Shown: positions 30,296 to 40,609 of the stretch, piece by piece
Layout: each line of letters begins with the position of its first letter
How positions within the stretch are numbered: the stretch's first letter is position 1
The notes under the pieces: generated by a model
What the model was told of the DNA's origin: nothing
Databases searched by the model: none
The model's input: only the letters and a program-made list of their open reading frames with translations
DNA from: Nakazawaea peltata
Taxonomy: Eukaryota; Ascomycota; Pichiomycetes; Alaninales; Pachysolenaceae
Reading direction: 5' to 3'
DNA: 64,000 nt
Assembly: GCA_001599355.1 (NCBI GenBank)
Contig: BCGQ01000006.1
Coordinates: 62,001-126,000, forward strand
Program-made: the position numbers and the translations under genes

Positions 30296-33200
30296 TCAGC
30301 TTTGATTAGCGAAATCGATGAGGACCTTCTTTTCTTCCGGATCCAAATAGTTGAAGATGTTCTGGAAATACAGGTCAGATGCCACGGTCTTGAAAAATGA
30401 ACGAAGTAAAGTCAATTCTTCACTGGAGTCGGTATTTGGACGGGCCTCATCTTCTTCGTCATCATTATCAAGCTCAGCAAATTCTTCGTACTCATTTAAA
30501 TCTTCCCAATCATCCCCATCTTCTGTAGACAGATTTTCCTGCGCATTTTTCCCTTGATTGCCCATAAGTTTGACCGCAGATTCAATGAATGAATTATCAG
30601 GCTGAGAAAGAAGGAATTTGATCTCATTAATAAACAACTTGATTGTCTTCAAAGGCAGTGGGATTTGAACGAATTTCAAGTTCTTCTTCATTGATCTCGT
30701 AATAATTGTATCGGATGAGAATTGACCAGGAACTAATTGGTCGGAATTAACAAGAATCTCATCCAAAATTGGTGATTTCAATAAAAATACTTCAATCAAT
30801 GCCTTGATATTTAATACGATCTTATTGAATCCTCTGACAGTCTCGAAAGTTTGAAGCCAGATAGGAACTACTTTTTGAACCAGTTTAACCCCATCAAGTT
30901 CAAAATCACAAAGGAAATTCAATGTCTGTTGAGGGGAGGAAATCGTAAGATTGGCAAAAATCAAGATTAAACTCTCAATTGTAGGGAATTCTTTAGCTAC
31001 GATCAATCTTCTAGTGACTGTTTGTAAGATTTGTTCCAAATATTGGCTAACATCGGAGTTACTGGCGAAATTTTGGATCAATTTGGTGATCAAATCTCCT
31101 ACATTCAGAATCAGTTGATCACTTAATTCTGGAGATAAGTACTTTGACACAATTTGAAGTAAAGTGTCCATTCCTCCATTATATGAAGAGATAAACATTG
31201 CAGTTTCTTCATGACTGAGAAGTTTATTGAACAGTTCATTGGAAATCTGCAAAAGTTGATCATCATCCGTAGAAAGAATCAATTTTGTCATTGCTGGGAA
31301 TACAGCTTCGAAAAGTTCTTTAGTTAAAGTCCTATTTTCATCGATAAAGGTGATCAAAAACTCCAAAGTCAAATCCAAAGCTGGAGAAAATTCAATCTTT
31401 CCAGATGAAGAATCAGGTGTCGCTTCACTTAAAATATTCAATAAGAAAGGAAGAGCTTCATTACATTGAATCATGAATTGTTCCATTGAAATTCCTTCAA
31501 ATAAATCAGAAAGACATTCTCTTCCTGAATCAACTAATCCAAGATTCGAAGCATCCTGATAACAGATTTCAAGAATTAATCTAAGGACAGTTCCTTGAGT
31601 AGTTAATATCGTATTGTCAATGCAAATTGCAATAGATAAACTTTCCAAGAGAATCACATTTGCGTCTTCTTCACTATCCGCTCTTAAGTACTGGATAAGC
31701 TCAATAACTCTGGATTGGATCTCGGAATTCATGTTTTTACTTCTAATGCAATAATTAAAGTAGGTAAAAGAGAACAATACACTGATTTTGGTCAAATCAG
31801 TAGTCAGATACAAAAAGAGCTGCTGTAAAGTCTTTAAACCAAAACTTTGAGGGTCTATTTGGGTATCAAATCTCGAGAAAAATCTAGGAAGAATAAGAAT
31901 GACTCTTGAGGTCAAGAATTCATTGTTTTGATTGGTCTCTAAGATTGAAAGTAATTGGTTCAAGAAATCAACAAGCGAGACAGGAAGTTGCAAATCTTCC
32001 TCCTCGTTCTGTAAAAGACTTCCAAGGATAAATATGACGGACTCTTTCAAATCAGAATCATTTCCAGAGATAATTTGACCAAGTTTTTCATATATTTTGA
32101 GGAATATAATTTGATAATCTGTGGTTAAATCACAGAGATAATCAGCTACGGAATTTCTAGTTTGTAAATCGATATTTAACCCACTTTCCTCAGTAGCGAA
32201 AGTGTTGAAATCAGCCGACCACTCTTCTTTCATCAGTTCTGGTAAGACAGAGATTTGAATTAATGAGTAAAGGAACCTGTCCAATAATTCAGGACTGTTT
32301 CCAAATGAAAGTAATGGAGAGATATTGTTGATGAATTGTAAAATCTCGGAAAAAAGAGCACTGAAGAATTTTGTGATGTCAAAATTCTCAATTTGGATCT
32401 TCGCAAAGGCTGCGAAATCCTGGAATTTGGCATCCTCATCCTTCGGAGTCAATTCATTGACGAGAGACAAGTCACTAATAGCTAAATGACTCAGTAAATC
32501 TATAATAGTTTTGAATTTCCTTTGGAACATATGATTGAAATCGTTGGAAATAGTGTTAAGACACTTATAAATCTCCAACTTGAAAGCCTGAGGAGAAATA
32601 AATTGATAAGACAGCTGCTGGCCAACAACTTGTTCAAGTAATTTCATTAAAAGATTGATGGAATCCTCAATACACAGCTTAATAAAGCTTTTTCTTGCAG
32701 CAGTGAGATTTAACTGGGTGGATAACTGTTGTAAACAAACTTGGAACAATTTCAAAGTCTCAATCTTGATCTCTAATGGATAAGATTCTTCCATTAATAA
32801 AGTAGAACAATTCAAAATGATCAGTTGACCGACTTGACCCTCAAAAAATTGCTCATCGGTGACCAAATCATCAAATAAATCTTTCAACACAGATAATCCA
32901 CCAAGCATCTTGTAGAACTCATTGGATCTGACCAAGACATACAACTCATCTAAGAGTGTAGGCCATTCATCGGGATAATCCACCAGAGAGATTTGTATGA
33001 TGGCATAAGAGGCACTATTTCTGACTTTTGAGTCCTCGGACGAAATAAGCGCCAACAACAGAGCTCTAATAGTCAGTTTCAGGTCCTGATGAACACAATC
33101 ACCACCTTCAAAAGAGTTGAACAGTGGAGACCAAAACCGAGGAACAAGACGTTTCACATGCAATAAAGCAGCTTGTCTATAAGGGACTGGAACCGACTCG

Positions 33201-33346
33201 GTAGAGGCGATCTGAACCAAAGTGACAAGCGCCACAGAGGGATCGGTACGGACGACTTGTAAAAAGTCGGTCTCAGCACGGATTCTCGTGTTATTATCAG
33301 AAGAACTCTGATCAACTATAAGTTTCTGAATAATATCCTGTGACAT
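30296..33346 (-). CDS. KAP114: Importin Kap114 (importin-9 type karyopherin)
   Basis: A 1,016-residue HEAT-repeat nuclear import receptor; yeast Kap114 carries TBP, histones H2A/H2B and Nap1 into the nucleus. The N-terminus (IIQKLIVDQSSSDNNTRIRA, then YRQAALLHVKRLVPRFW) is a typical Ran-binding importin-beta N-terminal domain. The near-C-terminal acidic insert DGDDWEDLNEYEEFAELDND followed by SSEELTLLRSFFKTV is characteristic of Kap114/importin-9. The promoter has AAGTTAAGCGCC (33378-33389) and CGAAGAGCGAAGAGC (33410-33424), plus GGTCGTGTGTT near 33460, all related to motifs elsewhere in this window. Confidence 0.93.
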   Translation of the reverse strand: MSQDIIQKLIVDQSSSDNNTRIRAETDFLQVVRTDPSVALVTLVQIASTESVPVPYRQAALLHVKRLVPRFWSPLFNSFEGGDCVHQDLKLTIRALLLALISSEDSKVRNSASYAIIQISLVDYPDEWPTLLDELYVLVRSNEFYKMLGGLSVLKDLFDDLVTDEQFFEGQVGQLIILNCSTLLMEESYPLEIKIETLKLFQVCLQQLSTQLNLTAARKSFIKLCIEDSINLLMKLLEQVVGQQLSYQFISPQAFKLEIYKCLNTISNDFNHMFQRKFKTIIDLLSHLAISDLSLVNELTPKDEDAKFQDFAAFAKIQIENFDITKFFSALFSEILQFINNISPLLSFGNSPELLDRFLYSLIQISVLPELMKEEWSADFNTFATEESGLNIDLQTRNSVADYLCDLTTDYQIIFLKIYEKLGQIISGNDSDLKESVIFILGSLLQNEEEDLQLPVSLVDFLNQLLSILETNQNNEFLTSRVILILPRFFSRFDTQIDPQSFGLKTLQQLFLYLTTDLTKISVLFSFTYFNYCIRSKNMNSEIQSRVIELIQYLRADSEEDANVILLESLSIAICIDNTILTTQGTVLRLILEICYQDASNLGLVDSGRECLSDLFEGISMEQFMIQCNEALPFLLNILSEATPDSSSGKIEFSPALDLTLEFLITFIDENRTLTKELFEAVFPAMTKLILSTDDDQLLQISNELFNKLLSHEETAMFISSYNGGMDTLLQIVSKYLSPELSDQLILNVGDLITKLIQNFASNSDVSQYLEQILQTVTRRLIVAKEFPTIESLILIFANLTISSPQQTLNFLCDFELDGVKLVQKVVPIWLQTFETVRGFNKIVLNIKALIEVFLLKSPILDEILVNSDQLVPGQFSSDTIITRSMKKNLKFVQIPLPLKTIKLFINEIKFLLSQPDNSFIESAVKLMGNQGKNAQENLSTEDGDDWEDLNEYEEFAELDNDDEEDEARPNTDSSEELTLLRSFFKTVASDLYFQNIFNYLDPEEKKVLIDFANQS

Positions 33347-34280
33347 CAGTGCACAATAGCCTACAAGTTATTCGCTTAAGTTAAGCGCCTTAAAGAGCGA
33401 GATCGAGACCGAAGAGCGAAGAGCTTTTTTTGTAGCAAAGATTTTCAGGGGACGCGTTTGGTCGTGTGTTGAAGACCAAAAATGGATGAGGTTGAATAGG
33501 CTACGGTAGACTACGGTGGTGGATTAGAGGGGGAGGAAGAGGGCTTGGAAAGCGAATAGTGAGGATTTACAATGAAATGTATTGAGATGTGGAGGGGTGG
33601 AGGGGTGGAGGGGTAAGCATCACAGATCCCGAATAATCGATCCCGGGTAATTTTGTGGGGTCCCTATCAAGTTTCCGCTACGAAGATACTCCGATAGAAA
33701 AAAAAAAACACTCACCACCACGCATAATACTGGATTATTTAGGCCTCTCATTAGGACCATAGGCTATAATTGCTGTAGAGCTGAATGACCAGGCTATAAA
33801 GTTTAAACAATTAATATTGATTGTGGTCATACAAACCTTTACTCTCTAAATCATCTACTCTAAAACATCGGTTTCTAGAATCCGTTCTAGAATCTTCACC
33901 ACCGCAACTATATCCCTCATCTATTACTAACATCCTGTCAAATCCACCCCATCTCGTGCCCACCCACTTTAATAATATTGTAGTAATAAATTGGTAATCT
34001 GCTGACACATTCTCTCGGTGTCCTTCTCCATGCATAGTAATGAGTCCCGGTTAGAGAGGTGTTTCCCACCTTAACTGCGCTACACAGTACTCCTGTGGGA
34101 AAAAATATTCCGGCTATTTCGCAACACACCCCCCGAATCCGGACTTCCTCGCTGAAAAATCCCCGTTTTCCACTTTTTTCTTTTTCCTTCCCCTGATCAC
34201 TTATAAATTCGACGGATCCCTCTGGCAATTGTAGAATTCAATTTATTTAATATCCATTAAAAAGTTTATTAATTTGAAAA
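33347..34280. promoter_or_regulatory. Divergent promoter region KAP114/TAL1
   Basis: 934 bp. It holds the KAP114-side motifs (33378-33424 and about 33460), a triple GGAGGGGT repeat at 33591-33614, a Reb1-like CCGGGTAA at 33643-33650, and a TATAAA at 34202-34207, 74 bp before the TAL1 ATG. Confidence 0.55.
33591..33614 (+). repeat. Three tandem copies of GGAGGGGT
   Basis: Perfect 8-bp tandem repeat, three units, in the KAP114/TAL1 promoter region. AGGGG cores resemble stress-response elements. Confidence 0.85.
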
Positions 34281-35258
34281 ATGTCTAACTCTTTAGCTCA
34301 ATTGAAGGCCTCTGGTACCGTTGTCGTTGCTGACACTGGTGATTTCGAATCCATTGCCAAGTACACCCCACAAGATGCCACCACCAACCCATCTTTGATC
34401 TTGGCTGCCACCAAGAAGCCAGAGTACGCCAAGTTGATCGACACCGCTGTTGCTTACGCCAAGGAACACGCTGAAGGTGTTGATGCTCAAGCTTCTTTGG
34501 CCATGGACAGATTGCTTGTCGAATTCGGTAAGGAGATCTTGCAAATTGTCCCAGGTAGAGTCTCTACCGAAGTTGACGCCAGATTGTCCTTCGACAAGGA
34601 AGGTTCCGTCAAGAAGGCTTTGGAAATCATTGAGTTGTACGAGTCTGTTGGTATCAGCAAGGAAAGAGTCTTGATCAAGTTGGCTTCCACTTGGGAAGGT
34701 ATCCAAGCTGCCAGAGAATTGGAGGCCAAGCACGGTATTCACTGTAACTTGACTCTTTTGTTCTCTTTTGCTCAAGCTGTTGCTTGTGCTGAGGCCGGTG
34801 TCACCTTGATTTCTCCATTCGTTGGTAGAATCTTGGATTGGTTCAAGGCTAACGGTGGTGAGGCTTCTTACACTGGTGAGACCGACCCAGGAGTCATCTC
34901 TGTCAGAAACATCTTCAACTACTACAAGAAGTACGGTTACAAGACCATTGTTATGGGTGCTTCTTTCAGAAACGTCGATGAGATCAAGGCTTTGGCTGGT
35001 GTCGACTACTTGACCATCTCCCCAGGTTTATTGGAGTCCTTGTTGACCTCTGAGGATCCTGTTCCAAAGGTTTTGGACGCCGCTGCCGCTGCTTCCCTTG
35101 ACATTGAGAAGGTCACCTTCGTCGATGACGAGGCTGCCTTCAGATACTCTTTGAACGAGGACCAAATGGCCACCGAGAAGTTGTCCCAAGGTATCAGAGG
35201 TTTCTCTGCCGACTGTATCACCTTGTTGAACAAGTTGAAGGAGAAGGTTTCTGCTTAA
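34281..35258 (+). CDS. TAL1: Transaldolase
   Basis: A 325-residue transaldolase of the non-oxidative pentose phosphate pathway, transferring a dihydroxyacetone unit via a Schiff base. Lysine 133 in [11 protein letters not shown] is the catalytic Lys, and DATTNPSLI holds the conserved N-terminal Asp region. Length and the sequence [20 protein letters not shown] are typical. Codon use is extremely biased (TTG for Leu, GCT/GCC for Ala). I found no in-frame CTG in the whole gene, as expected for a highly expressed gene under a reassigned CUG. A TATA box lies about 75 bp upstream. Confidence 0.98.
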   Translation: MSNSLAQLKASGTVVVADTGDFESIAKYTPQDATTNPSLILAATKKPEYAKLIDTAVAYAKEHAEGVDAQASLAMDRLLVEFGKEILQIVPGRVSTEVDARLSFDKEGSVKKALEIIELYESVGISKERVLIKLASTWEGIQAARELEAKHGIHCNLTLLFSFAQAVACAEAGVTLISPFVGRILDWFKANGGEASYTGETDPGVISVRNIFNYYKKYGYKTIVMGASFRNVDEIKALAGVDYLTISPGLLESLLTSEDPVPKVLDAAAAASLDIEKVTFVDDEAAFRYSLNEDQMATEKLSQGIRGFSADCITLLNKLKEKVSA

Positions 35259-35331
35259 ATCATTTTATAAAATAATGAAACAATATTGATGCTTACAACA
35301 AATGTAGATATTTATTTATTCATATTATTCA

Positions 35332-36339
35332 TCACAACTTTTCGGTCAATTCTGGGATGATTTCAAACAAATCACCAACTAAACCGACATCGGCAACACC
35401 AAAGATTGGTGATTCTTCGTCTTTATTAATAGCAACAATCACTTTACTGTCTTTCATACCGGCTAAATGTTGAATGGCACCACTAATACCAATGGCCAAG
35501 TACAATTCTGGGGCGACAACTTTACCAGTTTGACCGATTTGTAAAGAGTTATCACAGAAACCTGAATCGACAGCAGCTCTGGAAGCACCTACAGCAGCTT
35601 GTAATTTAGTGGCTAATGGCTCTAAAAGCAGATCGAATTGTTCCTTGGATTTCAAAGCTCTACCACCACTAACAACAACCTTGGCAGAACCCAAATCTGG
35701 TCTAGATGATTGAACGATATTCTCACTAACCCATTCAACAGAAGAGTCAACAGCAGTAGAGGCGGAGAATTCTTCAATTGGAATCTCAGCTTCGGCTCCA
35801 GCCTCAGGAATAGGGAAAGATGAAGTTCTGAACGAGGCCAATACAAATTTCTCACCAGTCTTAACAGTGGATACGGCGTTACCGGCATAAATTGGTCTCT
35901 TGAATTGGACAGGAGACTCAACCTTGATGACATCAGAAATAGGTTGCACATCCAACAACAGACCTACTCTAGGCAAGATGTTCTTACCATTAGCTGAAGT
36001 TGGAGTGACAAAGTGGGAGAAACCCTTAGCTTGTATGAGATCGACAATCAATGGGGATGTGAATTCAGGTAAAAGATGTTCATATTTCAGGTCCTCGTTA
36101 ACAACGATTTGGCTGACATGGCTCCCATAAGCGAATAATTGAGGAGCAACGGTCTTAGCAGATGGTCCAAGTACCAACAGAGTGACTGGGAAACCCAACT
36201 CCTTAGCGGCGGCTAATCCTGACAACGAAGAAGGGGTGATTTTACCATTGGCGGCTTCGACAAAGGCCAAAGTCGATTGGAATCTGGCAGTACTTGCTTG
36301 ACGAACAGCAATTCTAACAGCAGAAATGGATCTAAACAT
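35332..36339 (-). CDS. AIM45: Electron transfer flavoprotein alpha subunit, mitochondrial
   Basis: A 335-residue ETF-alpha, which accepts electrons from acyl-CoA and other matrix dehydrogenases and passes them to ETF:ubiquinone oxidoreductase. The N-terminus (MFRSISAVRIAVRQASTARF) is a classic matrix-targeting peptide. The C-terminal FAD domain has VVSGGRALKS, GQTGKVVAPELYLAIGISGA, and the ending GVADVGLVGDLFEIIPELTE. Yeast calls this gene AIM45. The frame extends to a TTG six bases upstream, but the first ATG is 36339. It is convergent with TAL1. Confidence 0.95.
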   Translation of the reverse strand: MFRSISAVRIAVRQASTARFQSTLAFVEAANGKITPSSLSGLAAAKELGFPVTLLVLGPSAKTVAPQLFAYGSHVSQIVVNEDLKYEHLLPEFTSPLIVDLIQAKGFSHFVTPTSANGKNILPRVGLLLDVQPISDVIKVESPVQFKRPIYAGNAVSTVKTGEKFVLASFRTSSFPIPEAGAEAEIPIEEFSASTAVDSSVEWVSENIVQSSRPDLGSAKVVVSGGRALKSKEQFDLLLEPLATKLQAAVGASRAAVDSGFCDNSLQIGQTGKVVAPELYLAIGISGAIQHLAGMKDSKVIVAINKDEESPIFGVADVGLVGDLFEIIPELTEKL

Positions 36340-36677
36340 ATTCAAGTGTGAAGTCTCGTGCCCTTTGATCTCTCTACCTTCGGTTCAGTTTTGAGGATCT
36401 TGAAAATTCTCACAATTTTTCGCTTCTTTTTGACTTTTCACCTTTTTTTGACTCTGGCCAGAGCGCCCCAATGACGAAATTGCGAAACCGGACTTGAACG
36501 CGAAGAGGAACGGGAGTTTTTTTTGGCACAAAATACACTACCCGAGGCCCGGGCGGGATTTTCCTGATTTGCAAGGGGTTCCGGGCGCCAAAATGGACTG
36601 GAATGGCCCAGCATTTTGTTAGGGGGATTATAGATGGAGATAGGCATATATAGAGTTATTGATATAGACATTCCAAA
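36340..36677. other. Divergent promoter ETF-alpha/YFH7
   Basis: 338 bp. T-rich strings with repeated TTTTTGACTTTTCACC-like sequence lie near 36420-36450, followed by GC-rich DNA (CCCGAGGCCCGGGCGGG near 36541). A TATA-like ATATATAG lies near 36647. Confidence 0.45.
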
Positions 36678-37709
36678 ATGACCACTTCTGATGAAACAGA
36701 TCTGAAAATGTATACTACTTATCAAGAATTACTGTTAAGGGCCATGGAGCTCTTAAAACAATCACACCAAGCCCGGGTAATCATTGTTATTATAGGGACC
36801 CCTGGTAGTGGAAAATCGACAGTGCTGCAAAAAGTGTGTGATATGATTAACAGTAATGCGGAGTCGGGGTCAATGATACAGTCTGTCGATGGAGACGACG
36901 GACACGACCTCCATTCTTTCATAGATTCTTTAGATACCGAACAGCTCACACTCAATATCGAAGATGACCTGTTTGTCCCTTATAAAAAATGGAACCACGA
37001 TAAGACTAAACTAGAAATATTTGGTAAAGGCGGGGAAGATACAAAAATAAGTTTGGATTTTACAAATTCTCATAGTGCCAATGACGCAAAATTAGCAACG
37101 GTTGTTCCCATGGATGGGTTTCATTTGACTCGTCTGCAATTGAGCTCATTCAAAGACCCGGAAACCGCCACTTTCAGGCGTGGGGCCCCATTCACTTTTG
37201 ATAACACAAATCTTCTTTCCTTGGTGAAAACAATCAAATATTCCACCACCATGGCTAACCCCCCACTTATAAAGTTGCCAAGTTTCTCCCACCTGAAAAA
37301 AGACCCATCTCCTGACGAAATCTCCATCGACCCCTCCTCCAGGATCATTATAATGGAGGGGTTATATTTTCTCCTTGAAAATGACGCTGTTTTCAACGAG
37401 ATCCCAAAGGTGTTACGTCACACCGCGCAGGTACATAAAGATCTTTTGATCAACGATCCATCGTCCCCTCCGAAGGAATCTCCGATCACTTCGGTTTCCC
37501 CACACGAAGGTGTAGAATATTGGAAAATCCATGTCCCATTAGAACAAAACCTGATTAGAGTCCTGAAAAGACATTTACAAAGTGGCATTGTGAAAACTCT
37601 TGAAGAAGGTACCCAAAGATTCAACCTCAATGATAAACCAAATGGTGAGTATATGATGCTGAATTCTGTTCCTTGTGATTTAGATATCTACAGTGTGGAT
37701 GAAGAATAG
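36678..37709 (+). CDS. YFH7: YFH7-like P-loop kinase (uridine kinase fold)
   Basis: A 343-residue putative ATP-dependent kinase related to phosphoribulokinase/uridine kinase. It has a Walker A GTPGSGKST at about residue 41, the PMDGFHLTR substrate segment, RRGAPFTFD, and Walker B-like IIIMEGLYFLL. The insert of about 60 residues after the P-loop and the VPLEQNLIRVLKRHLQSGI helix are shared with yeast Yfh7, whose substrate is unknown. The length (yeast 353) agrees. The stop is 16 bp from the convergent RCK2 gene. Confidence 0.88.
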   Translation: MTTSDETDLKMYTTYQELLLRAMELLKQSHQARVIIVIIGTPGSGKSTVLQKVCDMINSNAESGSMIQSVDGDDGHDLHSFIDSLDTEQLTLNIEDDLFVPYKKWNHDKTKLEIFGKGGEDTKISLDFTNSHSANDAKLATVVPMDGFHLTRLQLSSFKDPETATFRRGAPFTFDNTNLLSLVKTIKYSTTMANPPLIKLPSFSHLKKDPSPDEISIDPSSRIIIMEGLYFLLENDAVFNEIPKVLRHTAQVHKDLLINDPSSPPKESPITSVSPHEGVEYWKIHVPLEQNLIRVLKRHLQSGIVKTLEEGTQRFNLNDKPNGEYMMLNSVPCDLDIYSVDEE

Positions 37710-37724
37710 AAATGCATTGTTAAT

Positions 37725-39629
37725 TTATTTGGACGGGATCAGGTCGGTGTTACCACATTTGTCACTGCCGGCCAATTTCCGTCTGCTCAACATCGTCGAG
37801 GCGTTCAACCTCAAATCAAAATTTTGCATAGTGTTAGTCATATAGTCAGTCTTATCGTTATCGTTATCGTTAATAATGCTGGAATTTTTAAGCAGTTGTA
37901 GCCTAAACGCTCTTGGTTCTTGTCTAGATCTTGACGGAGGTGGAGGTGAGGTGAACCGTTGATTAGATGGTGCTGGTGTCTTTGGGAGAGCACAGAAGTT
38001 AGCAGATGCGGCACATTGACTCATTGAATCTTCATGTAATTTTTGTCTGTCAAAATGAATACATTCGGTCATACAAGATTTCGATTTTCCAATGATTGAA
38101 GTTGGCAGATTCAGTGACGTTGTTTTTGCTAATACACGGAAAGAGTCGTCATCACTACCATTATCACTGTCATCATCGTCATCGTCATCATCGTCATCGT
38201 CATCATCGTCATCATCATCATCGTCATCGTCATCCTCCTCCTCATCTGTACTATCTAAATCACTACTAAGCTCGTTTAAAATCTCATCTTCATGCGTAGT
38301 TTGGAGTGTCGGCAGCTTTTGCAGTAACTGCAGAGCATTAGAAGTATCGAACGCAAATCTAATCAGCTCCAGTCTTGGTGTCAAAAGTAAACTCTCTCCA
38401 GTCTCATTCAGAACTGGTTGTTGATACAATTTCCTCATTGGAGATCTCTCAGGAAGCGGTGAAGATACCCTCTCAACCACCGCTGATTTCTTCATCCATG
38501 GATGTTCCAACATCTGGTCAATAGTATATCTTTTCCTCGCATCTACAGTTAAGAGTTTGCTTACCAAATCCTTCAGGGAATCAGAAATCTCATTCCACCA
38601 TGGTTTCAAGAAAGTATAATCTCCCTTGGCTACTTTTCTAGCCAATACTTTAGGATCACTATCGTAAAATGGAGGGAACCCACAAAGTAAAGTGTACAAC
38701 ACACACCCAAGAGAGAAACAATCAACAGCTTTAGAATAACTTTCATCTTTCAAGATCTCAGGTGCCGTATATCCTTGAGTCCCAACTGGCGTCTTAGTAG
38801 TATTATGATCCCATAAAATCTTGGATAAACCAAAATCGGCAATTTTAACTACACCAACAGTCAGGGATCCAAGTCCAGGTATAAATACACCTTCGTCCAA
38901 CTTTGTGTCGTCATCAGAGGCCCGTCTTAATGCAATCAGTTCTCCTTTAGATCTAGGAGTGAATTCAATAGGAACAAATAAAAGATTCTCAGGTTTGATA
39001 TCACGGTGAACAACACCAACGTCATTATGCAAATATTGTAACAGTTTAGCCACCTGGTAAACCACATGTCTCGAAAGATCCTCACTGAAATAAGTATATT
39101 TGATGATTTGGTTGAAAATCTCTCCCCCTTGTACCAATTCCATCATGAGATAACAGTAAGTTTCACTATTCTTGAATGAATACAACTGTACCACGTTATC
39201 ATGGTTGATCTTGGACATAATGGAGATCTCTTTCAACACCGAATTAACCTGCTGCAACGACATATTGGACTTGTCGATAATCTTAATGGCAATATACTCC
39301 AGTGTCTCAGTATCAAACAGCCTATAAACCTTACTGAAAGCACCCTCACCAATCACTTCAAGTAATCGATAACGAGGGAAGATCTCACTATACTTGGTGG
39401 AATCATCCGATGCATTAGAACAAGAGATCAGAGTATCGCCAGTTTCACACTCTCCGCTACTTGTCATTCCCGACACAGCCGGGGTGCTTGAGCCTGAAGC
39501 CCCACCGGAGTTCTGCTCAGGCACACCATTTACCGCCGTTGCAACCACGTCTCCAGAACCCAGAGAACTGCTCTCACGGTCCCGTCCCTCCCCTCTAATA
39601 AAGCTTCTGATATTCCCTAATACCGTCAT
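37725..39629 (-). CDS. RCK2: RCK2-type MAPK-activated protein kinase
   Basis: A 634-residue CaMK-group Ser/Thr kinase like yeast Rck1/Rck2, which act downstream of the Hog1 stress MAPK and reduce translation elongation. The kinase domain spans about 86-385 with GEGAFSKVYR, the AIKIIDKS lysine, VVHRDIKPENLL, a family-specific insert of about 45 residues, KIADFGLSKILWD, TQGYTAPEIL and HPWMKK. A run of about 20 aspartates (coded by GAT/GAC, 38152-38235) lies in the tail. A CTG in QVAK-CTG-LQYLH falls where kinases usually have alanine. Promoter region 39630-40609. Confidence 0.9.
   Translation of the reverse strand: MTVLGNIRSFIRGEGRDRESSSLGSGDVVATAVNGVPEQNSGGASGSSTPAVSGMTSSGECETGDTLISCSNASDDSTKYSEIFPRYRLLEVIGEGAFSKVYRLFDTETLEYIAIKIIDKSNMSLQQVNSVLKEISIMSKINHDNVVQLYSFKNSETYCYLMMELVQGGEIFNQIIKYTYFSEDLSRHVVYQVAKLLQYLHNDVGVVHRDIKPENLLFVPIEFTPRSKGELIALRRASDDDTKLDEGVFIPGLGSLTVGVVKIADFGLSKILWDHNTTKTPVGTQGYTAPEILKDESYSKAVDCFSLGCVLYTLLCGFPPFYDSDPKVLARKVAKGDYTFLKPWWNEISDSLKDLVSKLLTVDARKRYTIDQMLEHPWMKKSAVVERVSSPLPERSPMRKLYQQPVLNETGESLLLTPRLELIRFAFDTSNALQLLQKLPTLQTTHEDEILNELSSDLDSTDEEEDDDDDDDDDDDDDDDDDDDDDDSDNGSDDDSFRVLAKTTSLNLPTSIIGKSKSCMTECIHFDRQKLHEDSMSQCAASANFCALPKTPAPSNQRFTSPPPPSRSRQEPRAFRLQLLKNSSIINDNDNDKTDYMTNTMQNFDLRLNASTMLSRRKLAGSDKCGNTDLIPSK
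38152..38235. repeat. GAT/GAC (poly-Asp) microsatellite in RCK2
   Basis: ATC/GTC triplets alternate on the plus strand for about 84 bp and code for an uninterrupted aspartate run on the minus strand. Confidence 0.85.
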
Positions 39630-40609
39630 ATATCAGATCGACTCTTCTCACCTACGTAACTTCCTTCTACTTGAATAATCTCGTGCTCAAATTATCTCAA
39701 CCAGGATCGCTCCTGCTTTAAAATACTTTTTCCCTCCTTAAAAATGGAATTTCGTTCTGTCTTAATTTTTGTTTCTTTTTCACCGCGCACAGGTTCCGCA
39801 CAAGGTTCCGCACAAAGTGCCTTAGAATTACGCAGAGAGAGTCCCGCACAAAGGTTTGTTTTGTCCTTTCTTTTTTAAGCAAGAAAGGCGGAGTTATCAA
39901 GTTTGGGTCAGAGTATTTGGTGCCAATATGACCAGACCTTAGACATATACTCGATCAGACAGATCACAGACATATACTTGATCAGATCTAAGTTGGTTAC
40001 AGGAATTTCTCTCCTATTTGTATCGTCATATTTATAGAAACTGTGCCGTCTCGTTACTGCAATCTGCGTTATCATCCAGGCACTCACTGCGAAAAAATTA
40101 CTCCAAACTCGCATTTGGTAAATAAAAAAACAATAGGATTTCTAGTCCCCCTGCTTTGTATTTTAGTGGAGTAAATAAACAGATGACTGGTGATTTGGTT
40201 AGGACTGATTTTTGGAATTTTTGGGAAGTAGGGGGTATCGTTTATTGGTTATTGAGTAGGTTGTGGTTGTCATTTGGCTTTAAGATTCTAAGCGATTCAT
40301 TTTGTTCATCCACTTCCCGTGTCTCACTTATCTCATTTCTCTCTTTTTTATTCTTTTCTCCCCTGTTCTTTCATTTCACCCTAACTCCTCTCATTTACTA
40401 CCTCATTTGGAATTACTTTCCCTACAGAACATAATCACTCTAATTTGAAATGTGGAGTTCGTTCCTAGTCCCATTTTTGCTCCCCATGTGCTTTTCTTGG
40501 CGACTCATCTTCTATCAGTTACACTTTCTCTAAAGATTTGACATATATTTTTATTATGACGTCACACTATTTTTCTTTTACTAAAAATTACACTAAATAT
40601 AGAAATCAC
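39630..40609. promoter_or_regulatory. RCK2 promoter region with short direct repeats
   Basis: 980 bp upstream of RCK2, and downstream of the RSC gene. TTCCGCACAA-like units occur at about 39793-39818, with a CCCGCACAAAG at about 39844. A pair of AGACATATACTYGATCAGA units lies at about 39941-39987. The remainder is T-rich; an open frame at 40156-40434 has no recognised homology and looks accidental. Confidence 0.5.

Noticed and set aside
40156-40434. 92-codon frame in the RCK2 promoter region
   Set aside because: Phe/Leu/Ser-rich product typical of T-rich non-coding DNA; no homology recognised.
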